A DNA stretch of 64,000 bases from Rhizobium sp. Pop5 (GTDB lineage Bacteria > Pseudomonadota > Alphaproteobacteria > Rhizobiales > Rhizobiaceae): positions 1,984,001 to 2,048,000 of the forward strand of contig NZ_CP099399.1 of assembly GCF_024721175.1 (NCBI RefSeq), read 5' to 3'. Position 1 is the stretch's first letter, and every line of letters begins with the position of its first letter. This document shows, piece by piece, positions 20,528-29,312 of the stretch. A program made the position numbers and the translations under genes. The notes beneath the pieces are model-generated. The model saw only the letters and a list, made by a program, of their open reading frames with translations. It made no database searches and was not told where the DNA came from.

Positions 20528-21604
20528 ATGATCCCTTCTCCCAGGAGGCTGCGCGTCGCAGTGCTCTTCGGTGGCCGCTCGGCCGAGCACGAGGTTTCGA
20601 TCCTTTCGGCAACCAATGTCATGAGCGCACTCGATCCCGAAAAATATGACGCCGTTCCCATCTTCATCACCCGCGAGGGGCAATGGCTGCTGAGCAGCTT
20701 GGAGGACGGCCTGCTGGCGACACCTTCGTCAGGCACGGAAGTCTGCCTCGTGCCGGGCGGCCGCGGCCGAATGCTGGCGTTGTCAGCTCGCGGCGCGCCG
20801 CACGAGCTTCAAAGGATCGATATCCTGTTCCCAGTGCTGCACGGTCCGCATGGCGAAGACGGATCGGTGCAGGGCGTGGCCGAGGTGGCGCGCGTGCCGC
20901 TCGCCGGCTGCGGCATCCTCGGATCGGCCGCGGCCCTCGACAAGGATATCGCCAAGCGCCTGCTGAAAGCTGCGGGCCTGCCGGTGGCGCGCGCTGTGAC
21001 GATCCATGAGGGGGCTGCTCCTCCGCTCGCCGCGCTCGAAGACGAACTCGGCCTGCCGCTCTTCATCAAGCCGGCACGGCAGGGTTCGTCCGTCGGCGTC
21101 GCCAAGGTCCATGCCAGCCAGGAATTTGCGGCAGCCCTCGCCGGGGGCTTCCGCCACGACCGCACGCTGCTCGCCGAGGAGTTCATCGCCGGCCGCGAGA
21201 TCGAATTCAGCGTGCTCGAGGATGCCGCCGGAGGGCTTTTCGTTTCCCGACCGGGCGAGATCGTGCCGGCGGAAAGCCACGGCTTCTACAATTACGACGC
21301 CAAATATGTCGATGAAAACGGCGCGGCGCTGAAAGTGCCGGCCGATCTGCCGGCCGAGGTCGAGGCCGCCATGCGCGAGGCGGCCGCCAAAGCCTTCCGG
21401 GCCGTCGGCTGCGACGGCATGGCGCGCGTCGATTTTTTCCTGACGTCGGACATGCGCTTCGTCATCAATGAGCTCAACACCATTCCCGGCTTCACCGATA
21501 TCAGCATGTACTCCAAGGCGATGGCGGCAAGCGGCGTCAGCTATTCCGAGGTCATCGACCGGCTGGTCGAGCACGGCATGGCGCGCGCCGGCCGGGCGGC
21601 CTGA
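20528..21604 (+). CDS. ddl: D-alanine--D-alanine ligase family protein
   Basis: This 358-residue cytoplasmic ATP-grasp ligase would join two D-Ala (or a related D-amino/hydroxy acid) for cell-wall precursors. The N-terminal VAVLFGGRSAEHEVSILSA motif, ATP-grasp core (PLFIKPARQGSSVGVAKV), and metal-binding INELNTIPGFTDISMY are all present. It is outside any mur/fts cluster and follows the C39-like gene, so it is probably a second, accessory Ddl. Shine-Dalgarno AGGAGG lies upstream of the ATG. Confidence 0.88.
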   Translation: MIPSPRRLRVAVLFGGRSAEHEVSILSATNVMSALDPEKYDAVPIFITREGQWLLSSLEDGLLATPSSGTEVCLVPGGRGRMLALSARGAPHELQRIDILFPVLHGPHGEDGSVQGVAEVARVPLAGCGILGSAAALDKDIAKRLLKAAGLPVARAVTIHEGAAPPLAALEDELGLPLFIKPARQGSSVGVAKVHASQEFAAALAGGFRHDRTLLAEEFIAGREIEFSVLEDAAGGLFVSRPGEIVPAESHGFYNYDAKYVDENGAALKVPADLPAEVEAAMREAAAKAFRAVGCDGMARVDFFLTSDMRFVINELNTIPGFTDISMYSKAMAASGVSYSEVIDRLVEHGMARAGRAA

Positions 21605-21616
21605 GCAACGAAGCGT

Positions 21617-22234
21617 TCAGCGCCTTCTAAAGACGCACCATTGAAACGACTGCCGGCCGCCGCCGGGCGTCGTGTGCTCCTCCCGCCATTCGCGTTCGAG
21701 CGCGAAGGCGGAGCCAAATTCCGCCGCGAGCGCGGCCGCGTCGTAACGCCGGACCGGCAAGCCGCTGCACCGCTCTGGCCCGTCCGGTGCAAAGGTGGCG
21801 AGGATCACCACGCTGCTCGGCGCCGTGGCGGCTTCAAGGGCGTGGCGATAGGCGATCCGCTGTTCGGCCTCGGTGAGGAAGTGAAACACGGCGCGGTCGT
21901 GCCATACATCGTAATGGCGCTCCGGTCTCCATACAGTGACATCGGCTACCACCCATGCGACCCGAGCCGCGTCATCCCGCAGCCGCGCCTTGGCGGCATC
22001 CAATGCCGGCGCGGCAATATCGAGAACGGTGAGGTCGGACCAGCCGCGTTCGATGAGGCAGTCGACAAGGCTCGACGCCCCGCCACCGACATCGACCAGC
22101 GCTGCTGTCGCCGGCAGTTGCAGCTCGTCAAGCGCTCGTAGAGAAGGCTCCGGCGTCGGCTGATACCAACTGACGCTGTCGGCGGCTTTCGTGCGGTAGA
22201 CCTCGTCCCAATGTTCGCGCTTCGTAACCATCAT
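21617..22234 (-). CDS. Class I SAM-dependent methyltransferase
   Basis: This protein of about 205 residues starts MMVTKREHWDEVYRTKAA. SAM-binding motif I reads ALVDVGGGASSLVDCL, and DLTVLDIAAPALDAAK provides the acidic ribose contact. The start at 22234 is chosen because the earlier residues are arginine-rich leader sequence outside the family pattern. It converges on the ddl gene with a 12-base gap. Substrate unknown. Confidence 0.78.
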   Translation of the reverse strand: MMVTKREHWDEVYRTKAADSVSWYQPTPEPSLRALDELQLPATAALVDVGGGASSLVDCLIERGWSDLTVLDIAAPALDAAKARLRDDAARVAWVVADVTVWRPERHYDVWHDRAVFHFLTEAEQRIAYRHALEAATAPSSVVILATFAPDGPERCSGLPVRRYDAAALAAEFGSAFALEREWREEHTTPGGGRQSFQWCVFRRR

Positions 22235-22331
22235 CCGGCATCCCAATCTCTGGCGGCGTCTTATCCTCACCGATCAACATGTAAGGATTGAGACGTTCGT
22301 CACCAACCGCCTTGCGGCCGCGAGCTTGGTC

Positions 22332-22841
22332 TCAGGAAGGGTGGTGACGATAGACGATATCGGCAGGATCGGTTCGAGGCGCTACGGGATCGAGACGCGC
22401 CCCCAGCCGTTCCGCAACGGCGATCGAGGCAGGGTTGCCCGGCGCGATATAGCTGACGAGCGACGGCAGCTTGAGTGTCGCGAAGGCCCAGCCGCGCAAG
22501 GCGGAGGCCGCTTCGGTCGCATAGTCCCAGCCCTCATATCCCTCGTAAACGAACCACCCCAGCTCCTTTTCCGGAAAAAGCGGCCCGTGATTGATCCCCA
22601 CCTGGCCGACGCATTCGCCGGTTTCGGTTAGGTCGATCATCAGCGCCCCATGTCCGAAAAGCCGCCACAGGGCCACGTCGTGGCAGAACATCCCCCACGC
22701 CGCCCGCAGAACGAACGGGCCGCCCATTCCGGCAGAGCGTGGCGAGGCCATCAGCCGACCGTAAGCCTCGAAGTCGCCGATATCGGGCATGCGAAGCGTC
22801 AGACGCTCGGTCCGGATGGCAATCTCGCCCGCTTCCAACAT
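22332..22841 (-). CDS. GNAT N-acetyltransferase, RimJ/RimL type
   Basis: This is a 169-residue acetyltransferase with the N-terminal IRTERLTLRMP strand, the GECVGQVGI strand, and the acetyl-CoA region EGYEGWDYATEAASAL, typical of RimJ/RimL-like GNATs. It follows a second, unrelated GNAT gene by 12 bases, so the pair is probably cotranscribed. Substrate unknown. Confidence 0.82.
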   Translation of the reverse strand: MLEAGEIAIRTERLTLRMPDIGDFEAYGRLMASPRSAGMGGPFVLRAAWGMFCHDVALWRLFGHGALMIDLTETGECVGQVGINHGPLFPEKELGWFVYEGYEGWDYATEAASALRGWAFATLKLPSLVSYIAPGNPASIAVAERLGARLDPVAPRTDPADIVYRHHPS

Positions 22842-22853
22842 GTCATCGCCTTT

Positions 22854-23351
22854 CTACTGGTTTTCGAACGCCGGCGCGAACCGAAGTATCCCGCTCGGCA
22901 CCGCCCCTCGAAGAGCGATCCGCTGCACCAGCCGCGTATCGAGATCGTGATATGTTAATTGCCCGTCGCTGCTGAAGCCAGCGCTGCGATAGACGTCGGG
23001 ATTGCCGATCAGCGCACAGCCGCTCGCCCCCATCCCCTTCAGCAATTCAAGCCCCCTGGCGATCAGCGCCCTGCCGATCCCCTGTCTCTGCCTCTCCGGC
23101 TTCACCGATATCGGGCCTAGCCCGAACCAGCCGCCATGTGCGCCATCGATCGTCACCGGCGAAAACGCGATATGCCCCAATATCTCGCCCGCCTCTTCGG
23201 CAACCAGCGATATCGTCAGATCATCGCTCGCGCGAAGCTTCCGGATGATCTCCGCTTCCGTACCCTCGCTGTACGGCATCGGCTTGAAGGCAGCCGAAGT
23301 CAGATCCTCGATAGCGTCGATATCATCAGGCGTCTCATATCGGATATGCAT
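22854..23351 (-). CDS. GNAT N-acetyltransferase
   Basis: This protein of about 165 residues has acetyl-CoA motif A VKPERQRQGIGRALIARGL and the flanking GHIAFSPVTIDG strand. The C-terminal GCALIGNPDVYRSAGF is typical of the YhbS-like group. The ATG at 23351 (MHIRYETP) is preferred; another ATG three codons upstream is possible. Substrate unknown. Confidence 0.82.
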   Translation of the reverse strand: MHIRYETPDDIDAIEDLTSAAFKPMPYSEGTEAEIIRKLRASDDLTISLVAEEAGEILGHIAFSPVTIDGAHGGWFGLGPISVKPERQRQGIGRALIARGLELLKGMGASGCALIGNPDVYRSAGFSSDGQLTYHDLDTRLVQRIALRGAVPSGILRFAPAFENQ

Positions 23352-23525
23352 TCCTATCAACTCCTCAGCGCGATGGGCTGCAGACGCGATGCCGGGACCG
23401 ATAGCATTTTGTCATGCAAAGCGCGAACGGCCCTGCTCCACGACGCGCCGCACGAAACATGCGATACTGAAACCGTTGCAGACGAGCCGGTCCGGCAAGG
23501 ACGTCGCAACGAGGGGGAGAAAACG

Positions 23526-23939
23526 ATGGACAAGCGGGACGTGGCGGCGCTGTTTGCGCATCTTGAGAGGGGCGACGGCGCGAAGTTCTTCGCGCATGTC
23601 GCCGACGATGTCGATTGGACGGTCATGGGCACGCATCCGCTCGCCGGTCGCTACCGCTCGAAAGAAGATTTCCTGGCCGCCACTTTCGAGAAGCTTCACA
23701 AGGTGCTGCCGGATGGCACGCAGCTGACTGTCCAGAATATCCTTGCCGATGGCGATTGGGCGATCGTCGAGCTCCGTTCGATGGCGAGCGCGCACAACGG
23801 CATGCGCTTCGACAACCACTATTGCTGGCTTTGCCGGTTCTCCGCCGGCCGCATCGTGGAAGTGCGCGCCTATCTCGACAGCTGGCTGGTCGCGGAGCTC
23901 TTCCGCCAGAACCCGATCGAAGCGATCAAAGGTTCCTAA
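23526..23939 (+). CDS. SnoaL/NTF2-like protein (ketosteroid isomerase fold)
   Basis: This 137-residue protein has an NTF2-like cone fold pattern: an N-terminal MDKRDVAALFAHLERGDG helix, VDWTVMGTHPLAGRY, and a C-terminal GRIVEVRAYLDSWL strand. GGGGGAG precedes the ATG; the much longer upstream reading has no support. Role unknown; such proteins bind small hydrophobic ligands or act as isomerases. Confidence 0.78.
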   Translation: MDKRDVAALFAHLERGDGAKFFAHVADDVDWTVMGTHPLAGRYRSKEDFLAATFEKLHKVLPDGTQLTVQNILADGDWAIVELRSMASAHNGMRFDNHYCWLCRFSAGRIVEVRAYLDSWLVAELFRQNPIEAIKGS

Positions 23940-23943
23940 TATC

Positions 23944-23980
23944 GAAAGGCCCGGCGTGATGGCCGAGCCTTTCTTTCCAG
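23944..23980. terminator. Bidirectional terminator between convergent genes
   Basis: GAAAGGC (23944-23950) pairs with GCCTTTC (23967-23973) with an inner GGC/GCC extension, and T-rich tracts lie on both sides. It separates the SnoaL-like gene from gnd. Confidence 0.7.
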
Positions 23981-23986
23981 CTATCC

Positions 23987-25417
23987 CTAGAAGGTCGCCG
24001 CACCGCTGCCCCAGGGGCCGTGGTGGAAATCCTTGCCGTCGAGGCGGTCGAAGCCATGGGCGCCGAAGAAGTCGCGCTGGGCCTGGATGAGGTTGGCCGT
24101 TCCCCTGCCCTGGCGGTAGGCGTCGAAATAGGTGAGCGCCGAGGTCAGCGCCGGCACCGGCAGGCCGGCGGAAATCGCGGCAGCGACGACGCGGCGAAGT
24201 GCCGGGATCGATTCCTTGACCATCTCGGAGAAGGCAGGCGTGACGATCAGGTTGGCGGCATCAGGCGCCTTGGTGAAGGCCGAGGTGATCTCGTCGAGGA
24301 ACTGCGAGCGGATGATGCAGCCGGCGCGCCAGATCCGGGCGATCGTCGGCATCGGCAGCGACCAGTTGAACTCGCGCGAGGCTTCCGCCATCACCGCAAA
24401 GCCCTGCGCATAGGCGCCGATCTTGGCGGCGAAAAGCGCCAGTTCCAGATCCTTGTTGAGTTCGGGGCCGTAAGCAATCGGGAAGGATGCAGCCTGGGTA
24501 CCGAAAATCTTTTCGGCGGCTTCGCGCTGCGACTTCATCGACGAAAGGCTGCGGGCAGCGACCGCGGCTTCGATCGCCGTTGCCGGAATGCCCATGTTCT
24601 GCGCCTCGATCGCCGACCACTTGCCGGTGCCCTTCTGGCCTGCCTTGTCGAGGATCATGTCGACCATCGGCCCGCCGGAGACCGGATCGCTGGCCGCGAG
24701 CACCTTCTCGGAAATCTCGATCAGATAGGAGTTCAGGCGACCCTTGTTCCACTCGCCGAAGATGCCGGAGATTTCGGAGGCGCTCTTGCCGAGACCGTCG
24801 CGCAGGATGCCGTAGATTTCGGCGATCATCTGCATGTCGGCATATTCGATGCCGTTGTGGATGGTCTTGACGAAATGGCCGGCGCCGTCATTGCCGAGCC
24901 AGGCGACGCAGGGCTCGTCATTGTAGCGGGCCGCAATCGAGGTCAGCACCTTCTCGACGCGTTTCCAGGATTCCTCTGTGCCGCCGACCATGATCGACGG
25001 GCCGTGGCGCGCACCTTCCTCGCCGCCCGATACGCCCATGCCGATGAAGGTCAGATCGGTATTTTTCAGGCGGTCGAAGCGGGCGACGGTGTCGCGGAAA
25101 TTGGCGTTGCCGGCATCGATCATGATGTCGCCCTTGGACAGATGTGGGCGCAGCGCCTCCATCTGCTGGTCGACGGCGTCACCGGCCTTGATCATGATGA
25201 TGATCGGACGCGGCGGCCGGATCGCATCGACGAATTCCTCGATGGTCTTGCAGGGAATGATCTGCTTCTTCAGATCGCCGGCACTCTCGTAGAATTCGTC
25301 GGTTTTCTCCGGCGTGCGGTTGAAGACCGCGATTTTATTGCCTTTCTCCGCGATGTTGAGCGCCAGGTTGGAGCCCATGACCGCAAGGCCGATCAGTCCG
25401 ATTTCTGCCTTTTCCAC
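23987..25417 (-). CDS. gnd: 6-phosphogluconate dehydrogenase, NADP(+), decarboxylating
   Basis: This 476-residue enzyme oxidises and decarboxylates 6-phosphogluconate to ribulose 5-phosphate in the cytoplasmic pentose phosphate pathway. N-terminal NADP site GLIGLAVMGSNLALNIAEKG, the catalytic Lys in GAGHFVKTIHNGIEYADM, and the C-terminal domain of the dimeric long form are present. I place the start at GTG 25417 with GGAGG about six bases upstream; this gives the normal family length, unlike the 520-residue reading. Confidence 0.93.
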   Translation of the reverse strand: MEKAEIGLIGLAVMGSNLALNIAEKGNKIAVFNRTPEKTDEFYESAGDLKKQIIPCKTIEEFVDAIRPPRPIIIMIKAGDAVDQQMEALRPHLSKGDIMIDAGNANFRDTVARFDRLKNTDLTFIGMGVSGGEEGARHGPSIMVGGTEESWKRVEKVLTSIAARYNDEPCVAWLGNDGAGHFVKTIHNGIEYADMQMIAEIYGILRDGLGKSASEISGIFGEWNKGRLNSYLIEISEKVLAASDPVSGGPMVDMILDKAGQKGTGKWSAIEAQNMGIPATAIEAAVAARSLSSMKSQREAAEKIFGTQAASFPIAYGPELNKDLELALFAAKIGAYAQGFAVMAEASREFNWSLPMPTIARIWRAGCIIRSQFLDEITSAFTKAPDAANLIVTPAFSEMVKESIPALRRVVAAAISAGLPVPALTSALTYFDAYRQGRGTANLIQAQRDFFGAHGFDRLDGKDFHHGPWGSGAATF

Positions 25418-25679
25418 GACAAACCTCCGATGTGTCATTTGGACCGGTGTTGTGGCACTGTCTTGGTCAAACGGCAAGTCTGGCCAGGGTCTAATCGGTT
25501 CGCAAAAGCCGATGAAATGCAGCTTTGATGACCGCGGCTTGTCCGACAACTGCCGGACGCCGCGTGATCGGCCGGCGGCAATTTTTTGCAGGCAATGTGC
25601 CCGCAGCGCCCTATCTCATGTTATCATCTGCGCCTCGGGAGATCTCGCATTGGCATCGGGAAAACAAAAAGAAACGGCC

Positions 25680-26432
25680 ATGCTCGCGGCCAGCGCCGGC
25701 TGCTACCGCGAATTTTCTCCGCCGCAGGCGCTGCGGCGCCATTTCAGCCGCCTCTGGTCGCATACGGTCCGTGACCGGCCGCCGGCAAAGGTGGCGATCG
25801 TCCCGGACGGCTATTGCGACCTCCTCTGGATCGGCGGCCGGCTGGTCGTCGCCGGCCCCGACAGGACGGCGGCCTTCCCTGTCATCCGGCCGGGCACGAC
25901 AGTCATCGGCGCGCGCTTTGCGCCGGGCGCTGCGGCATCCTGGCTGAAGACGCCGCTCTCGGCGCTGGTCGGCCTTTCCGTGCCCCTCGCCGACATCGGC
26001 AGGAAAGACACGGCCGCATTCGAGGCGCGGCTCCAGGATTGCCCCGATCCGGCCGTCGCCGCGATGCAGTTCGGCCGTCTGCTCGAAGAAGCCGCTGGCG
26101 ATGAAGAAGCGCCCACCCGGGACGCAGCCCTGATCTTTGCCGCCGCTGACAGCGGCCGGCAGGCCTCCGGCCTGCTCGGTATCAGCGAAAGGCAGCTGCG
26201 CCGCCGCTGCCACCACCATTTCGGCTACGGCGCCAAGACGCTGGAACGCATTCGCCGGTTCCAGCGTTTCCTCGACCTATGCCGCAGTCCGGGCAGGATG
26301 CCGCTTGCCCATCTGGCGCTCGAAGCGGGCTTTGCCGACCAGGCCCATATGACGCGCGAGGTCGGCGAGCTCTCGACGCTGACACCCGCCGTCATTCTCG
26401 ATCAACTCGGCATGCGGAAAACGTCCGGCTGA
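25680..26432 (+). CDS. AraC-type helix-turn-helix regulator
   Basis: This 250-residue protein (MLAASAGCYREFSPP...) has an N-terminal domain of the DUF6597/AraC-associated type (IVPDGYCDLLWIGGRLVVAGP). It also has a C-terminal AraC-type double HTH (about 165-245) with ISERQLRRRCHHHFGYGAKT and LALEAGFADQAHMTREV. No strong ribosome site, but the ATG sits at the natural domain boundary. It heads the SRPBCC and VOC genes on the same strand and could control them. Confidence 0.8.
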   Translation: MLAASAGCYREFSPPQALRRHFSRLWSHTVRDRPPAKVAIVPDGYCDLLWIGGRLVVAGPDRTAAFPVIRPGTTVIGARFAPGAAASWLKTPLSALVGLSVPLADIGRKDTAAFEARLQDCPDPAVAAMQFGRLLEEAAGDEEAPTRDAALIFAAADSGRQASGLLGISERQLRRRCHHHFGYGAKTLERIRRFQRFLDLCRSPGRMPLAHLALEAGFADQAHMTREVGELSTLTPAVILDQLGMRKTSG

Positions 26433-26502
26433 CCGTTTTGTTCAAGACGCCGCCGGCCGGTCTGCTATTCCGGGAAAACCAGACACGAAGGACCTGCGCG
26501 CC

Positions 26503-26901
26503 ATGCCGACAATGCCTGCGAAAATCATCCACCGGTCCATCGAGCGCGATTGGCGCGACGTCTACGACTTCGCCGGCAAGCCGGAGAACATGCCGCTGTG
26601 GGCCTCCGGCCTGGCGACCGGCTTGGAACCCGACGGCGCCGACTGGATCGCCCATGGCGCGCTCGGCACCGTCAAGGTGAGCTTCGTGCCCACCAATGAA
26701 TTCGGCGTGATCGACCATACGGTGACGATCGAATCCGGCCTCCGGGTTTATAATGCTCTGCGCATCGTGCCGAACGGCGATGGCTGCGAGGTCATGTTCA
26801 CGCTGCTGCGCCTGCCCGGCATGACCGACGCGCAGTTTTCCGCCGACGCCGCCCATATCGAGAAAGACCTCGCGATGCTGAAAGCCCTGATGGAGAGATA
26901 G
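26503..26901 (+). CDS. SRPBCC-fold small protein
   Basis: This 132-residue protein has a START/polyketide-cyclase-like pattern (IIHRSIERDWRDVYDFAGKP, then DGCEVMFTLLRLPGMTDAQF). Its stop codon TAG is followed directly by the ATG of the VOC gene, so the two are translationally coupled. Ligand and function unknown. Confidence 0.72.
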   Translation: MPTMPAKIIHRSIERDWRDVYDFAGKPENMPLWASGLATGLEPDGADWIAHGALGTVKVSFVPTNEFGVIDHTVTIESGLRVYNALRIVPNGDGCEVMFTLLRLPGMTDAQFSADAAHIEKDLAMLKALMER

Positions 26902-27270
26902 ATGGCCGAAAAATCAGAAAAACAGGAACACAACGATCGCCGCATCGATTATGTCGAATTCAACGTCGCCGACATCGCCGCCGCCAAAGCCTTTTACGGT
27001 TCGGCTTTCGGCTGGCGTTTCACCGATTACGGCCCGAACTACTGCGAATTCGACGACGGCCGGTTGAAGGGCGGCTTCACCGATTTCGGCCCCGTGCGGC
27101 CGGGCGGCCCGCTGGTTGTCGTCTATGCCAGGGATCTGGAAGAGGTGCTGACCTCGGTCGAGAAGGCCGGCGGCACGATCTGCCGGCCGATCACCGATTT
27201 TCCAGGCGGCCGGCGGTTCCATTTCCTCGATCGTGACGGTTACGAGCTTGCGGTCTGGGCGAGCGCCTAG
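26902..27270 (+). CDS. VOC-family (glyoxalase/bleomycin resistance fold) protein
   Basis: This 122-residue protein has the VOC pattern: DYVEFNVADIAAAKAFYGSA at the N-terminus and FHFLDRDGYELAVWA at the C-terminus. It may bind metal but no substrate can be assigned. It starts directly after the stop of the SRPBCC gene. Confidence 0.82.
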   Translation: MAEKSEKQEHNDRRIDYVEFNVADIAAAKAFYGSAFGWRFTDYGPNYCEFDDGRLKGGFTDFGPVRPGGPLVVVYARDLEEVLTSVEKAGGTICRPITDFPGGRRFHFLDRDGYELAVWASA

Positions 27271-27374
27271 AGCAATTCCAGCAAAAGTGTGCCGCGGTTT
27301 TGCGTTCGGGATTGCGTGAAAACAATGAGGTAGAGCATCTTCGTGATTCGAAGAAAAACGAAAATGCTCTACAG
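27269..27374. repeat. Rhizobial AGCAATTCCAGCAAAAGTG repeat
   Basis: The stretch begins AGAGCAATTCCAGCAAAAGT inside the VOC stop region and ends with an inverted GAAAATGCTCTA. A partial second copy is at 41609-41672. It is a dispersed intergenic element. Confidence 0.75.
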
Positions 27375-27395
27375 ACGGCGGAGGTCGGCCTTCGG

Positions 27396-28208
27396 CTAGC
27401 GACTGATGTCTTCCATGATGAGCAGCGCGCCGATCACCGTGCCGCTTGCATCACGCAGCGGCGACATGCGGCAGCGCACCTGCCGCGATCCGGCATCGTC
27501 GGTCTGCCGTTCATAGACGTAGTCGATCTGCTCGCCGGCAAAACAGGCGTCGAGCCTGTGCTTGGCGCACTGCGTAAACCGCTCTTCGCCGATGAATTCG
27601 GACACGTGACGGCCGATCAGTTCGATCGGCTTCATGTTGAGATGGGCGCTGTTGGCCGAATTGGAATAGAGATAGCGATAATCCCTGGTCAGCACCGCCA
27701 CGCGATCCGGCAGGCTTTCGAGAATGACCGCGTTGAGAAACTGTCCGTTGTCGGTATCCGGCACATAGGCAGCCGGCGGCTCGATGCGCACGTCCTGCGG
27801 GGAAGGCCGCCAGTCCGGCGCGTGCGTGCCGAAATAGCCCTCGAGCAGGTAGGAAAGCACCGCCGCATACTCGCTCACGCTGGCGCTGTCGTCGGCGTCC
27901 CTGGCAATGAGATGACTTACAAACTGAAGTTGCATGTAGACTTCGAGCAGATTGTCCGCCCGGCAGGCAAGGATAGCCTCGACCAGCGGCTCGACATGGC
28001 GGTCGAGCGCCGTGACACGCTGGTCGTCACCCAGCCGTATGGCTTCCTCTATTTGCGTGCAACGCAAGGAAAAGGCTCGAAAAAGCTCCAGCAAGACGCT
28101 CCCAACTCCCATTTCCCAAGAGGCGAGTCTGCGACCGGAAACGTTGCACATTCGAAAAGTGCGCCCTGCGGTAGACTTTATTCGCGTCTTGGTGGTGACG
28201 GGTAACAT
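27396..28208 (-). CDS. PAS-domain protein
   Basis: This is a protein of up to 270 residues. Residues about 150-270 form a PAS fold (SLPDRVAVLTRDYRYLYSNS, MKPIELIGRHVSEFIGEERF, and a terminal GTVIGALLIMEDISR). The N-terminal half is helical and of unknown type. No kinase, cyclase or HTH output domain follows. The start is uncertain: ATGs at 28208, 28151 and 28112 are in frame and none has a clear ribosome site. Probably a sensor or adaptor in signalling. Confidence 0.68.
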   Translation of the reverse strand: MLPVTTKTRIKSTAGRTFRMCNVSGRRLASWEMGVGSVLLELFRAFSLRCTQIEEAIRLGDDQRVTALDRHVEPLVEAILACRADNLLEVYMQLQFVSHLIARDADDSASVSEYAAVLSYLLEGYFGTHAPDWRPSPQDVRIEPPAAYVPDTDNGQFLNAVILESLPDRVAVLTRDYRYLYSNSANSAHLNMKPIELIGRHVSEFIGEERFTQCAKHRLDACFAGEQIDYVYERQTDDAGSRQVRCRMSPLRDASGTVIGALLIMEDISR

Positions 28209-28373
28209 GAAGCGTACACCGTTTCAATCCGAACGCACCTGCCGCTTTTCACCGCTCATAAATAAGGGTTGGCTTTTGTAAGAGAGCATGTCGCGCAGAT
28301 ATGCAGCGGTTCTGCGAAAATAACATGAGTAAAAACAAGGACCTGAAGCGCAAGCAGCGATCTGCGGCACGCT

Positions 28374-29306
28374 TTAGCCAAGCGTCTTCTTGATGTGCCA
28401 GCGGTCGTGATACCAGAGCCACTGCTCCGGATATTCCCGAACCCAGCTTTCCACCTTGTCGTTGAGCAATTGGGCCGCGGCCGGCAGATCGAGATTGCCC
28501 TTGGCGTCGCGCGGCATGTCCAGCCGCGGCTCGATTTCCAGCCTGTAGCGGTTTCCCGGCAGGCGGATGCAGCGCGCTGGATAGACCTCGCAATCGAACT
28601 GACGCACCAGCTTCGGCAGGAGCGGATTGGTCTTCACATCAAGTCCGAAGAAGGTGCCCTTCAGCCCCTTGCGGAACTTCTGATCGACGAGAACGCCCAC
28701 GCCCTGCCCCGCTTCCAGCTGCCGGGCGAGCGCAAAGGAGGAGCCGGCATGCGAAGGCACCAGCTTACCCATGCGCGCACTTCTGAAGTCGAACACCTTC
28801 TTGGCGATATAGGGATTGTTCGGCGGCCGGAAGAGCACGGTCACGGTCATCCCGAACGCAGCCGCCGCCACCGGCAGAAGCTCGAAATTGGCGGTATGGC
28901 CGGTGAAGACGATGAAGGGGCGCGGATTGTCCCGCAGGTCGATGAAGGTCGGAATGCCCGAGACCTCCACCCTTCCCGGCTCGGTTTGCTCGGGATCGAA
29001 ATCAAACAGCTGGTCGAGGAAGACGTACTCGGCGGCGAGCCGGCCCATGTTTCCCCAGCTGCCGATCGCGATCGCCTCGATCTCGGCCTCGCTCTTCTCG
29101 GGAAAGGCGTTGCGCAGATTGGTCAGCATCAGCCGGTGGCGGCGGGTCCGCCGGCCGATGCGGCGCATCATCCCATCAGCGAAGCGGATCGCGCCGTCGG
29201 CCGGAAACAGCTTCAGGAAATTCAGGAAGCCGAACATCACCTGCGCCACCAGCCATTGCTGGAAATTCCTGAGCGCCAGAACGATCCGGGTGATGAAGAG
29301 CTTCAC
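28374..29306 (-). CDS. lpxXL: Lipid A very-long-chain acyltransferase LpxXL
   Basis: This is a 310-residue inner-membrane acyltransferase of the LpxL/HtrB family. The His-x4-Glu motif is at His137-Glu142 (FTGHTANFE). In rhizobia LpxXL transfers 27-hydroxyoctacosanoate from AcpXL to the secondary position of lipid A. It is the last gene of the acpXL cluster, six bases after the dehydrogenase gene, which fixes the assignment better than sequence alone. Confidence 0.9.
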   Translation of the reverse strand: MKLFITRIVLALRNFQQWLVAQVMFGFLNFLKLFPADGAIRFADGMMRRIGRRTRRHRLMLTNLRNAFPEKSEAEIEAIAIGSWGNMGRLAAEYVFLDQLFDFDPEQTEPGRVEVSGIPTFIDLRDNPRPFIVFTGHTANFELLPVAAAAFGMTVTVLFRPPNNPYIAKKVFDFRSARMGKLVPSHAGSSFALARQLEAGQGVGVLVDQKFRKGLKGTFFGLDVKTNPLLPKLVRQFDCEVYPARCIRLPGNRYRLEIEPRLDMPRDAKGNLDLPAAAQLLNDKVESWVREYPEQWLWYHDRWHIKKTLG

Positions 29307-29312
29307 GTCGGG

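Noticed and set aside
24020..25528. 502-codon plus-strand open frame
   Set aside because: It is antisense to gnd, whose protein is fully family-like; GC-rich codon bias creates the shadow frame.
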